Source: DYJE01 sp041660385
GTDB taxonomy: Bacteria > Desulfobacterota > Desulfobacteria > Desulfobacterales > Desulfolunaceae
Direction of reading: 5' to 3'
DNA: 64,000 nt
NCBI GenBank assembly: GCA_041660385.1
Contig: JBAZWJ010000024.1
Coordinates: forward strand, 1 to 64,000
The notes under the pieces are model-generated. The model saw only the letters and a list, made by a program, of their open reading frames with translations, had not been told where the DNA came from and ran no database searches. This document shows, piece by piece, positions 37,196 through 45,799 of this stretch. Every line of letters begins with the position of its first letter. Positions within the stretch are counted from its first letter, which is position 1. A program made the position numbers and the translations under genes.

Positions 37196-37885
37196 TTGAA
37201 AAATGAAAAAGATATTTCTATTTTAGATGAATTAAATAACCGTCTAGATGATTTTTTTTCTGACGATGAATATGTCGAAGAAAAAAAAAAGATTGTAGAA
37301 ACAAAAAAAAGTAATGAAAATTTTGATAAGACTCTTAAAAATAATATGACAGTTGATAAACCATTTGATCTTTTAAGAGCTATATTATTAGAAATGGATT
37401 GGGAAATAAATGAAGTAAATTTAAATAAATATTTAGATGAATTAGAAATTTTATTAAATAAATTTGTTAATGATAGAGTTATTTATTTGTTTTTGAAATT
37501 ATTAAAATCATTAGGTATTTATATGTTATATAAAAAATCTAATGCTAATCCTGATGTTTTAAAATTTTTATATAATTCATTTAATTGTATCGAAAAAATT
37601 ATTGTTGATGATTTGTCGGTTTTCAACAAGAATTTGTTAATAATAAAAGAAACCGAAAAATTTAAGCAATTAAAATCGACTATTTTCCCAAATAAGTGTA
37701 AAAAAACTGCAAGCGATATATGCAAAAATAATAATATCAATGAAAAAAAAAAAATGAATTTTAAAAGTCTTCCAGAAGAAATTCAAAATGAAATAAATGA
37801 TTATATTGAAAATGAAATAAATGCCAAAATAAATGAATTAAAGAATAGATTAAAAAATAAGGGTTTAAATAATTCTTTAAGATAG
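37196..37885 (+). CDS. Hypothetical helical protein downstream of mglA copy 2
   Basis: 229 residues, TTG start at 37196 with AGGAGG at 37183-37188. I do not recognise it. An acidic N-terminal segment (DDFFSDDEYVEE near 18-30) precedes an all-helical core (about 55-160) and a Lys/Glu/Asn-rich coiled-coil tail (190-225). There is no transmembrane segment and no Cys motif. The four-base spacing from mglA suggests a dedicated effector or partner of that GTPase; this is inference. Confidence 0.7.
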   Translation: MKNEKDISILDELNNRLDDFFSDDEYVEEKKKIVETKKSNENFDKTLKNNMTVDKPFDLLRAILLEMDWEINEVNLNKYLDELEILLNKFVNDRVIYLFLKLLKSLGIYMLYKKSNANPDVLKFLYNSFNCIEKIIVDDLSVFNKNLLIIKETEKFKQLKSTIFPNKCKKTASDICKNNNINEKKKMNFKSLPEEIQNEINDYIENEINAKINELKNRLKNKGLNNSLR

Positions 37886-37920
37886 AATTACTAACAATAA
37901 TTTTTATGGTTAAATAAATT

Positions 37921-38382
37921 ATGGATTTATCTGGAAATATTTCAAATTTAGTTTTCAAAAAGAAAATTAAAGCGGATATTGGTGAATTTTCATTAGATAG
38001 TCAAATGCTTAAAGTCTTGATGAGTATTGATGGAAATAAAACGATTGATGTCATTGAAAAACAACTCAATTTGGATTCTTTTTCAATTAAAGAAACATTG
38101 TTAAAACTTAGTAAATTAAAATTAATAGAAATTGATATTTCATCAGTATCGACTTTAGATGATGATTTTTATGATTATTTATTAGAACAGCTTGTTATTG
38201 CAATAGGCCCTATGGCTGAAATCATTATAGAAGATGTAGTTAAAGATTATAATGTAAATAAGGATTCAATACCAGTTTATAAAGCACCTGAAATAATTGA
38301 ATATATTGCGGATTCAATTCAAAGAAATGATAAAAAAATTAAGTTCCAACAAAATATGTTATTAAAATTAAAAAATTTATAA
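37921..38382 (+). CDS. Hypothetical two-domain signalling adaptor, 153 aa
   Basis: The N-terminal 75 residues resemble a winged-helix/DUF4388-type module (LDSQMLKVLMSIDGNKTIDVIE, in parts, then a helix and LKLIEI). The C-terminal half contains LVIAIGPMAEIIIEDVVKDY. From memory, the IGPMAxxI segment recurs at the ends of deltaproteobacterial kinase and DUF4388 proteins. No catalytic motif is seen. It belongs to the polarity cluster by composition, strand and spacing. Confidence 0.65.
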   Translation: MDLSGNISNLVFKKKIKADIGEFSLDSQMLKVLMSIDGNKTIDVIEKQLNLDSFSIKETLLKLSKLKLIEIDISSVSTLDDDFYDYLLEQLVIAIGPMAEIIIEDVVKDYNVNKDSIPVYKAPEIIEYIADSIQRNDKKIKFQQNMLLKLKNL

Positions 38383-38436
38383 TTAATTCTAATTATTTTA
38401 TAAATATTATTTATCATAAATCCTTAGGAGTTACAT

Positions 38437-39648
38437 ATGGTAATTATATGTGAAGAGTGTGGTAAGGTATATAAACTTGATTCTGAAAAATTAAAGAAAA
38501 GTGTTAAAGGAACTTCAACCAAAATTAAATGTAAAATTTGCGATCATGTAATTAACCTAACTCTTACTGATAATGATATTTTTTCAAGTGAAAATCCGAA
38601 ATTTGATGAAAGTGTCGATATCAACATTGAAGCTGAAAATAAAGCTGAAGATACATTAAGTGAAAAAATTGTTATTTCAGAAGATCCAAAAGAGAAAAAT
38701 TTAGATAAAAGTACAAAAAAAGTTAAGAAAAAAATTACAAGAAATAAAACCTTTGTTTTTGGAATTAGAAGTAAAATGATTTTTATGTTTCTATTAATTC
38801 CTGTTTCTTTAACTATTGGTTTGGCTTTATTCTCTATAAAACAAATGGATAAATTAGCTACGGAAATTACTTTTCAAAGTACTGAAGTTGTAAAACAACT
38901 TGCTGAAGAAAGTATTATTAATAAAGCAAAATCTGTAGCTTCTCAATGTTCAATTTTTTTAAAAAATAATCCTGATTTAAATAAGGATGACTTTTATTTT
39001 GATCTGGATTTGAATAGGATATCTATACAACAGGTTGGATTAAAGGGATATACTGCACTTATTGAACTTCCTAATCCAGAGGATTCTGATGAGTTGTTCA
39101 CTATTTGGTGTCATCCTGATCAAAAACTTATTGGAAAATCTTTATTAAAATCATTTAAGAAAAATCTAGGAAATGATTACGATAATTTTAATAAAATTAT
39201 CGCTCAATTAAGACTTGGAAAGGGCAATTATGGTTATTACAAATGGTATGATAACGATAACGTTCTAAAAGATAAATTTATCGCCATTGAACCTATTGAG
39301 CAAACTAAATATATCATAATTAGTACTACTTTTATTGATGATTTTACAATGCCTATAGTAATTTTAAAAAATAAATCTGAAGAAACAACTAATAAAACAA
39401 GAAATGCTAATTACGTTATTTGTTCTATTTTAATTTTAATAATTGGTTTATTCATTATTCTATATGGTTATAGTTTATCAAAAAACATTGGCAAATTAAC
39501 AGATGCTGCTGACAGAATTAGTATTGGTGAGCTTGATGTTAACATAAGTATAAAATCTAATGACGAAATTGGTGCTCTTGCAGAGGCTATTATAAGAATG
39601 CAGGATAGTTTAAGGTTTTCTATTGAAAGATTAAGAAAAAGAAGATGA
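38437..39648 (+). CDS. Zinc-ribbon, transmembrane, Cache-like, HAMP receptor without output domain
   Basis: 403 residues. The N-terminal 45 residues form an MJ0042-type zinc ribbon (CEECGKVY and CKICDHVI), with a charged cytosolic linker to 105. A first membrane helix lies at about 110-130, and an extracytoplasmic Cache-like sensor at about 135-310 (VGLKGYTALIEL, FTIWCHPDQKLIGKSL, YYKWYDN). A second membrane helix lies at about 325-345, then a HAMP domain (DRISIGELDVNISIKSNDEIGALA). The protein stops right after HAMP, without kinase, cyclase or MCP output. It may signal to the neighbouring adaptors through the HAMP end or the N-terminal ribbon. Confidence 0.8.
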   Translation: MVIICEECGKVYKLDSEKLKKSVKGTSTKIKCKICDHVINLTLTDNDIFSSENPKFDESVDINIEAENKAEDTLSEKIVISEDPKEKNLDKSTKKVKKKITRNKTFVFGIRSKMIFMFLLIPVSLTIGLALFSIKQMDKLATEITFQSTEVVKQLAEESIINKAKSVASQCSIFLKNNPDLNKDDFYFDLDLNRISIQQVGLKGYTALIELPNPEDSDELFTIWCHPDQKLIGKSLLKSFKKNLGNDYDNFNKIIAQLRLGKGNYGYYKWYDNDNVLKDKFIAIEPIEQTKYIIISTTFIDDFTMPIVILKNKSEETTNKTRNANYVICSILILIIGLFIILYGYSLSKNIGKLTDAADRISIGELDVNISIKSNDEIGALAEAIIRMQDSLRFSIERLRKRR

Positions 39649-39679
39649 TCATTAAATAAAAAGGAATATTGGTATATTT

Positions 39680-40714
39680 ATGATTATTTTTCCAAGATTA
39701 AATTTAATTATTAATGATTTAAATAGTTATTATGTTGATTTACCTAAATTATTAGAACATTATCAAGGCCTATTAAACTCTGGTTGTATATATTTTAAAT
39801 CCATTTCTTCAGAATCAATTATTTATTTTGATGATGAAAATATAATTAATGGAGTATTAATCGAGAAAAATAAAATCATTAAAGAACAATTGGCTATTAA
39901 TAATTTAATTGAAAGTTTTAATACTAAGAATTATTCAATCTCCATTTATGAAATTTCTCAAGATTTTGTCACTTTCTGGGCAAATATTTATGATTCAATC
40001 ATAATTAAAAAAATTGTTTTAAATAATTTCAAAGATTTAGAAGTTCTTTTTAAGAAATATAGCATTGAGAAACTAACTGGTTCTTTAGAAATAAAAAATC
40101 AATCGAATATATTATTTATTTTCTTTTTTTTAAATGGAAATATGTTTTTAAGCTCAAGTTCAGAAGATAATTGGCAATTATTAGATTATAAAATTATATT
40201 AGATAAATTGAAAGAGTCATGTTTTCTTGATATAAATAACACAAAGCTAATAATAAATGTAAAAACTACTTCATTAAAGCAAAGATATTTTTTAACTAAT
40301 TTTGAAAATGTTAATACCAATATCTTAAATGTAATAAAAAGAGCTCCTGTTGAACCTCCATTAAAATTTATTGAATTGTTACAAAATTTAATGATTCTAT
40401 TTGAAAAATATTTTAATAATAATAAGAAAAACAAAGAATTTTTTGATAAGTTGTTAAAGAAAAAATTTATTGAAAAAGTCGATAAATTTGTTTTTTTAGA
40501 TCCGTTTTCAGCTGAGTTTGCATATATTGATGGTAAAATTACTTTTACAGGAAGTGAAAATCATCAGAATTTAGCTAATTCAGTGATTGAATGTTTAAAT
40601 GAAATTTCTAATGAGAATAATATGAAATTATGGTTAAAAAAACATATAGCCCCTTTAGAAGAAAAGTATTCAAATGAATTTAAAAAGTTAGAAAACAAAA
40701 TATCTTATAATTAA
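39680..40714 (+). CDS. Hypothetical protein with DUF4388-like segments, 344 aa
   Basis: Not confidently recognised. Two segments, residues 20-70 (LPKLLEHYQGLLNSGCIYF, IYFDDENIINGVLIE) and 125-155 (LTGSLEIKNQSNILFIFFFLNGNMF), look like the sensing half of DUF4388 modules. The C-terminal 110 residues, including FLDPFSAEFAYIDGKI near 275, form a separate domain. No catalytic or membrane features are seen. Strand, composition and 31-base spacing tie it to the receptor gene before it. Confidence 0.65.
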   Translation: MIIFPRLNLIINDLNSYYVDLPKLLEHYQGLLNSGCIYFKSISSESIIYFDDENIINGVLIEKNKIIKEQLAINNLIESFNTKNYSISIYEISQDFVTFWANIYDSIIIKKIVLNNFKDLEVLFKKYSIEKLTGSLEIKNQSNILFIFFFLNGNMFLSSSSEDNWQLLDYKIILDKLKESCFLDINNTKLIINVKTTSLKQRYFLTNFENVNTNILNVIKRAPVEPPLKFIELLQNLMILFEKYFNNNKKNKEFFDKLLKKKFIEKVDKFVFLDPFSAEFAYIDGKITFTGSENHQNLANSVIECLNEISNENNMKLWLKKHIAPLEEKYSNEFKKLENKISYN

Positions 40715-40756
40715 TACTTAATTACTAATTATAAATATTCAAGGAATTTTATTTCT

Positions 40757-41797
40757 ATGCTACATAATATATTAATTGTCGATGATAATCAACCTTTTCT
40801 AAATTTAATCAAAAAAATATTTGAAAAATTTAGTAATAAATATAATGTTGTCACAACCAATAGTGGGATTAAAGCTATTGAATTGTTAAGCTTTAATTAT
40901 TTCTCAATTGTTTTAACCGATTTACAAATGCCAAACATGGATGGGTTTACTCTATTAGAGAAAATTAAAAAAAATTTTCCTGACATTCCAGTTATTGTAA
41001 TAACTGCATTTGACAAACCCAAAACCAATTTAGTCGTGAAAAAGACAGGTGCTTATGCTTATTTTACAAAACCTTTAGTTATAGATGATTTAATTATATG
41101 TATTGAAAATTTGATAAAAAAAGAAACTGAAGGTGGCATTTTAAATAATGCTTCTATTGAAATGTTTATTCAGTTATTAGAGATGGAATCAAAAACATGT
41201 ACAATTAGAATTATTAATGAAAAATCAAAAGAACATGGCGTTCTTTTTTTCAGAGACGGTGAACTATATAATGCTAGAATATTGAAAACTGTAGGTAAAG
41301 AAGCTGCTTACAGAATTTTATCATGGGATAAAGTTAATATTTCTATCGAAAACAATTGTATTATCGATACGAAAGAAATTAATGAAGATTTACAAGCCAT
41401 ATTACTCGATGCTCTTAGGTTAAAAGATGAATTGGGTTCTTTAGAGAAAGATTTTAATGAATTCAGTGTTAAACCTAATGAATCGATTGAACCTATAACA
41501 AAAGTGGAAGTTAAAAAAACTGATAATGATGCTTCATTAATAGATAGCATTAAAAATATTTCGGATGCAGAGAATAGTATTAAATCTGTTAAAATTAATA
41601 AAGAATGGAATAGTTTTAATTCACAAGCAACAGTTCTTGGCTTCTATTTTAATTCTGGTGTTTATAAGGGTTCATATTTAAATAATTATAGTTCTGATAA
41701 TTTAATAATAATACCAATCGACGATGATAAAAGTTATGAAATTGTTGTTGATCTTAAATGTTCGCCTGAAAGAATAATTAATTCAATTAATAATTAA
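40757..41797 (+). CDS. Response regulator: receiver plus DUF4388
   Basis: 346 residues. The receiver domain (1-122) has the full active site: Asp9/Asp10, phospho-acceptor Asp55 in VLTDLQMP, Thr83 and Lys105. A DUF4388/PatA-type module follows at about 135-235 (FIQLLEMESKTCTIRI, GVLFFRDGELYNA). A Ser/Glu/Lys linker (about 245-280) leads to a C-terminal beta-rich domain that I do not recognise. No DNA-binding domain is present, so output is probably protein-protein, as in PatA-type regulators of pilus motility. The cognate histidine kinase is not in the window. Confidence 0.85.
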   Translation: MLHNILIVDDNQPFLNLIKKIFEKFSNKYNVVTTNSGIKAIELLSFNYFSIVLTDLQMPNMDGFTLLEKIKKNFPDIPVIVITAFDKPKTNLVVKKTGAYAYFTKPLVIDDLIICIENLIKKETEGGILNNASIEMFIQLLEMESKTCTIRIINEKSKEHGVLFFRDGELYNARILKTVGKEAAYRILSWDKVNISIENNCIIDTKEINEDLQAILLDALRLKDELGSLEKDFNEFSVKPNESIEPITKVEVKKTDNDASLIDSIKNISDAENSIKSVKINKEWNSFNSQATVLGFYFNSGVYKGSYLNNYSSDNLIIIPIDDDKSYEIVVDLKCSPERIINSINN

Positions 41798-41812
41798 GAC
41801 TGGATTTATTTG

Positions 41813-42184
41813 ATGGATAAACTTTTCAATGAAATAATATCTATTGATGGAATAATTGGAGTTATTATAATTAATAATAGTAATATAGTTGATTATAAAA
41901 AATTTTCAGATATTTCTTTTAAAAATACTAATGATTTCGATAAATATTTACAAAATTCGGTAAATTTTGATATTTTAAAAAAGGTTTTTGAATTGTCTAA
42001 CGAAAATTTACTTATTTATGATGATTTAAGATTATATGTTAAAAAGATATTAAATAGTTATTTATTAGTTGCTATGAAATTATATGTTCCAATGTCACTT
42101 ATTCGTCTAAATTGTCAGATATTAGAACCTCAATTAGAAAAAAAATTATTAAATGTTAAAAAATTTAAGTTTTTTTCTAAATAA
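41813..42184 (+). CDS. Roadblock/LC7-like small protein
   Basis: 123 residues from the ATG at 41813, nine bases before which no strong ribosome-binding site is seen. The opening LFNEIISIDGIIGVIIINNSNIV, then a helical stretch and LLIYDDLRLYVKKILNSYLLVAM, resembles a minimal Roadblock/LC7 domain, but the central Ala/Gly-rich helix is not conserved. It could be a second MglB-like regulator, perhaps for MglA copy 1. It is 17 bases upstream of the PilB-like ATPase. Confidence 0.6.
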   Translation: MDKLFNEIISIDGIIGVIIINNSNIVDYKKFSDISFKNTNDFDKYLQNSVNFDILKKVFELSNENLLIYDDLRLYVKKILNSYLLVAMKLYVPMSLIRLNCQILEPQLEKKLLNVKKFKFFSK

Positions 42185-42201
42185 TTTAATAGTGAGATAA
42201 A

Positions 42202-44577
42202 TTGGAAATAGAAATTAAAACAAAAATTGATACTGCGGTAGCCTATGATGAGCATGGTTTATATAGAGAATCCCTTGAGATTTATAACTCTATTTTATTA
42301 GATTATAAGAACATTGACAATTTAACAAAGAAATCAGTTTTTGCTCAAATTAATCGTTTAAATGAACTAATAAGAAAAATTGATGATGATAATTTAACCC
42401 AAGAACTTACAACTGAAGAATTAACAACGATAAAAAAAACTTGGTCAGATAATGAAAGTGCTCCTGAAATTGTTGACAGTGCTAAAGCATTCTCAGAGTT
42501 AGGTTTACATAAAGAAGCTTTTACAGAATATTTAAAACTTTTAAAATTAAATTATCCAATTGAAAGACTATTTCCTGGAATTTCTGATTCTTTATTCAAT
42601 ATAAATCCGCATTCGAATACATTATTCTACCTTAAAAATATTTTTGAAAAGTATCAAATTGATAGAATTAAAGAGAATGAAATTAAATTTAAATTTGGTC
42701 TTGAGTTAGAAAAAAAAGATTTTAATAAATTTGCTTTAGAAATTTTCAAAGACATTAAATTATTAGATCCTAATTATCCAAATATAAATTTAAAAATTGA
42801 ATCTATTGAAGGATTAAAATCTTACGATTCGAGATATGGATATCTTTTAGAAGAAAAATTTGTAACAAAAGCACAATTGCAGTCGGCGCTAGTCCTATCA
42901 AAGAAAACAGGAAAAAGCGTTGAATATGTTTTGATGCAAGATCTACGAGTTGATATAATCAATATTGGTAAATCACTTTCAGGTTATTATAATTGTCCTT
43001 TCATTCATTTTGATAAATCTATGCCAGTTCCAGTTGAATTACTCGGAAAACTTAAAAAGACCTTTCTTTTTCAAAATAACTGGGTACCATTGAGTTGGGA
43101 TATGACTGAGGGATTGGTTGAAGTTTTAATTGATGATCCTAAAAATTTAGAAAAAACTGATAATATTTATGCTTTAATTAATGCAAAAAAAATTAAATTT
43201 GCTGTCGGCATCCAAGAAGATATTAAAAAAGTAATTGAATTATTTTATGATAGTAAGAGAAAAGATGATGATGATGATTATAAAAATGAAGAAAAACAGT
43301 TTAATGCAATTTTAGATGTTGAATTTGAGGAAGATGATGATGATGAAGTTGAAACTGATCCGAATTTAAATGAAACATCGAGTCAGATTGTAAGAATAGT
43401 TGATCAAATCATAATTACTGCTTATAGAAAAGGTGCTTCAGATATTCATGTTGAGCCTTCACCATCCACAAAAAAAACTAATATTCGATATCGTATTGAT
43501 GGTGTTTGTCAGGATATTTTAAAAGTTCCGATATCGAATTCTATGGGTATTTTATCTAGAATTAAAATACTTAGCAGTTTAGATATTGCTGAAAAAAGGC
43601 TTCCTCAAGACGGAAAAATTAAATTTAAAAGAAAAGGTATTAAACCTTTTGAACTACGAGTTGCGACCCTTCCTACAACGGGTGGTTATGAAGATGCAGT
43701 TTTAAGAATCTTAGCTGATTCTGGTGCAATGAAAATTGATGAGATGGGTTTAACATCCCGTAATTTAAATGTATTAAAAAGAATTATTTCGCAACCGTAT
43801 GGTTTGATATTGGTTGTTGGTCCTACCGGCTCTGGTAAAACCACTACTTTACATTCTGCTCTCGGACATATAAATACTCCTAAAGTTAAAATATGGACAG
43901 CTGAAGATCCCGTGGAGATCACTCAAGTTGGATTGCGGCAAGTCGAATGCAAACCAAAAATTGGTCTTGATTTCGCAAGAGTTATGAGGGCATTTTTAAG
44001 AGCTGATCCCGATGTGATAATGATAGGTGAAATGAGAGATCATGAAACTGCTTCTACGGGTATTGAAGCTTCCCTTACAGGTCATTTAGTGTTGTCTACA
44101 TTGCATACTAACAGTGCGCCTGAGACTATAACAAGACTTTTGGATATGGGGTTAAACCCATTAAATTTCTCTGATGCTTTTTTAGGCGTACTTGCTCAAC
44201 GTCTGGTAAGGAGACTTTGTAAAAAATGCAGGGAAATGTATAACCCTAACCGTGAAGAGTTTAATGAGATTGTCGAATTATATGGTAAAAAATATTTTGA
44301 TAAAACAGGAATATATTTTTCTAATGATTTAGTATTGTATAGAATTAAAGGATGTGACAATTGTTCGGGGACAGGCTACAGGGGTAGATTAGCTATCCAT
44401 GAATTAATGGATGGAACAAAAGAGATTAAACAAATGATAAAAAAACAGGCAACTACCTTTGATTTTTTTGATGTTGCTTCTGATCAGGGCATGACAACTT
44501 TAATACAAGATGGTTTGCTAAAAGCTTTTGAAGGTTTAACAGATATCGCTGAAGTTAGACGAGTCTGTGTGAGTTAA
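42202..44577 (+). CDS. PilB/GspE-type assembly ATPase with N-terminal repeat domain
   Basis: 791 residues, TTG start with AGTGAG upstream. Residues 1-205 are TPR-like helical repeats (YDEHGLYRESLEIYNSI, AKAFSELGLHKEAFTEYLKL) absent from ordinary PilB. About 215-365 is a GspE-N/MshE-N domain (KTGKSVEYVLMQDLRVD). An acidic linker follows. The ATPase core has Walker A GPTGSGKT at 540-547, an Asp box and Walker B around RADPDVIMIGEMRD, a His box (LSTLHTNSA), and a Cys4 zinc site (CKKC at 673, CDNC at 718). It should power type IV pilus extension or type II secretion. No pilC or pilin gene follows, so this motor is probably an accessory or specialised one. Confidence 0.9.
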   Translation: MEIEIKTKIDTAVAYDEHGLYRESLEIYNSILLDYKNIDNLTKKSVFAQINRLNELIRKIDDDNLTQELTTEELTTIKKTWSDNESAPEIVDSAKAFSELGLHKEAFTEYLKLLKLNYPIERLFPGISDSLFNINPHSNTLFYLKNIFEKYQIDRIKENEIKFKFGLELEKKDFNKFALEIFKDIKLLDPNYPNINLKIESIEGLKSYDSRYGYLLEEKFVTKAQLQSALVLSKKTGKSVEYVLMQDLRVDIINIGKSLSGYYNCPFIHFDKSMPVPVELLGKLKKTFLFQNNWVPLSWDMTEGLVEVLIDDPKNLEKTDNIYALINAKKIKFAVGIQEDIKKVIELFYDSKRKDDDDDYKNEEKQFNAILDVEFEEDDDDEVETDPNLNETSSQIVRIVDQIIITAYRKGASDIHVEPSPSTKKTNIRYRIDGVCQDILKVPISNSMGILSRIKILSSLDIAEKRLPQDGKIKFKRKGIKPFELRVATLPTTGGYEDAVLRILADSGAMKIDEMGLTSRNLNVLKRIISQPYGLILVVGPTGSGKTTTLHSALGHINTPKVKIWTAEDPVEITQVGLRQVECKPKIGLDFARVMRAFLRADPDVIMIGEMRDHETASTGIEASLTGHLVLSTLHTNSAPETITRLLDMGLNPLNFSDAFLGVLAQRLVRRLCKKCREMYNPNREEFNEIVELYGKKYFDKTGIYFSNDLVLYRIKGCDNCSGTGYRGRLAIHELMDGTKEIKQMIKKQATTFDFFDVASDQGMTTLIQDGLLKAFEGLTDIAEVRRVCVS

Positions 44578-44661
44578 TTTATCTGTTCCCCGTATAATTC
44601 TTCGGTAATTAGCCAGATATAATAAATAGAAATAATTAAAACCACTTTTTTCATAAATACA

Positions 44662-45129
44662 ATGACAGAAAAAATATACGTTAATGATGATAATTTTGCT
44701 ACAATATTATGCCCTATTTGTAAGAACATTCGCGTTGTGGATGTTTCAAAAGTAGTTTCAAAAAAAAAAGTTATAAATATTCGGTGTAAATGTAAGTGTG
44801 GAAACATTTTTAGTACAGTTTTAGAAAGAAGAAAAAATTATAGAAAAGATATTAAATTTAATGGTAATTGTTTTTTAAACAATGAAAATTTGAAAATACC
44901 TGTTATGATTACAGATATATCTAGATCAGGGATTAAGTTTGAACACAATTCACGGTATGATTTTTCGACAGGAGAAGAGTTACACATTGATTTTTTTCTT
45001 GACGATCCAGATCGTTCATTAATTGTTAAAGTAGTAATTATTAGAAGTATTCTAAAGAATAAAATTGGTGCTGAATTCAAATCACCAGAGCATTACGATA
45101 AATTAGGTTCATATCTTCTATATAGATAG
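44662..45129 (+). CDS. Zinc-ribbon plus PilZ-domain protein
   Basis: 155 residues. An N-terminal zinc ribbon (CPICKNIRVVD and CKCKCGN, about 17-55) is followed by a PilZ domain starting at ERRKNYRKDI (RxxxR) with DISRSGIKFE (DxSxxG) near 97. Both c-di-GMP motifs are complete. It is the last gene of the AT-rich block and is followed by a hairpin and a convergent rubrerythrin. A c-di-GMP-responsive regulator of the upstream ATPase is the simplest reading. Confidence 0.85.
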   Translation: MTEKIYVNDDNFATILCPICKNIRVVDVSKVVSKKKVINIRCKCKCGNIFSTVLERRKNYRKDIKFNGNCFLNNENLKIPVMITDISRSGIKFEHNSRYDFSTGEELHIDFFLDDPDRSLIVKVVIIRSILKNKIGAEFKSPEHYDKLGSYLLYR

Positions 45130-45139
45130 TATTTATAAA

Positions 45140-45161
45140 TGTTTCATCGTTAGATGAAACA
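45140..45161. terminator. Hairpin between convergent genes
   Basis: Nine-bp perfect stem TGTTTCATC/GATGAAACA (45140-45148 with 45153-45161) and a 4-base loop, lying between the PilZ gene and rubrerythrin. On the minus strand it is followed by a T/A-rich TTTATAAAT, so it better serves the rubrerythrin transcript. Confidence 0.5.
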
Positions 45162-45183
45162 CTGTCTCAGGATACAATTTTAT

Positions 45184-45759
45184 TCACCAATTAGGTACAA
45201 ATAATTCGAAATACCCAGTAGGCTTAACACATGCCGGGCATTTTTCAGGAGGGGTTTTTCCCTTGTGGATATAACCACAACTTTTACATCGCCATACTCT
45301 CAATTCATTTCTGCTAAAAACTATCCCATTTTTGATATTTTCTGCGAGTGAAAAAAAATTTTTCTCATGTTGTTCTTCTGCTTTTGAAATAGCATCCCAG
45401 GTTTCTGCAGCTCTCACAAAACCTTCTGTTCGAGCCACAGATGAGAACCCAGGGTAAAGATTTGTATGGACATTGTGTTCGAGATTAGAAGCAGCTATAA
45501 GATTGTCGAAAGTGTTTTTTACCACACCAGTAAGGAATGTCGCTGTTATTTCAAGCTCACCCCCATTGAAAAATTTAAAGAACCGTGATGAATGCTCAAA
45601 TTCTTGTTCAGCTGTTTCCTGGAATATGGTTGCGATATGAACGTAATCCTCTTCCATGGCCTTTTCAGCATAAAACTTGTAACGAGTAAAAGCCTGTGAT
45701 TCAAATGCATAAGAAGTCAACAGATTTTTTGCCGTCTGGCTTTGTCTGAAGTTAACCAT
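45184..45759 (-). CDS. Rubrerythrin
   Basis: 191-residue peroxide-reducing non-heme iron protein. The N-terminal four-helix bundle has the diiron ligands in ESQAFTRY (Glu near 20), ETAEQEFEHSSRF (Glu and ExxH) and the EEQHEKNF pair near 130. The C-terminal rubredoxin-like domain has CKSC and CPAC, the two halves of an Fe(Cys)4 site. It protects anaerobes from H2O2. The gene composition returns to that of the flanks outside the AT-rich block. It is followed upstream on the same strand by a small ferredoxin, its likely electron donor. Confidence 0.93.
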   Translation of the reverse strand: MVNFRQSQTAKNLLTSYAFESQAFTRYKFYAEKAMEEDYVHIATIFQETAEQEFEHSSRFFKFFNGGELEITATFLTGVVKNTFDNLIAASNLEHNVHTNLYPGFSSVARTEGFVRAAETWDAISKAEEQHEKNFFSLAENIKNGIVFSRNELRVWRCKSCGYIHKGKTPPEKCPACVKPTGYFELFVPNW

Positions 45760-45799
45760 TGGAATATCCTTTATTTATAGTGGTTTTTTGAGTAAAACA

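Noticed and set aside
30983..45129. Prophage, integrative element or secretion operon with substrates
   Set aside because: No integrase, capsid, transposase, att-like repeat, tRNA, pilin or platform protein gene was found in or at the ends of the block.
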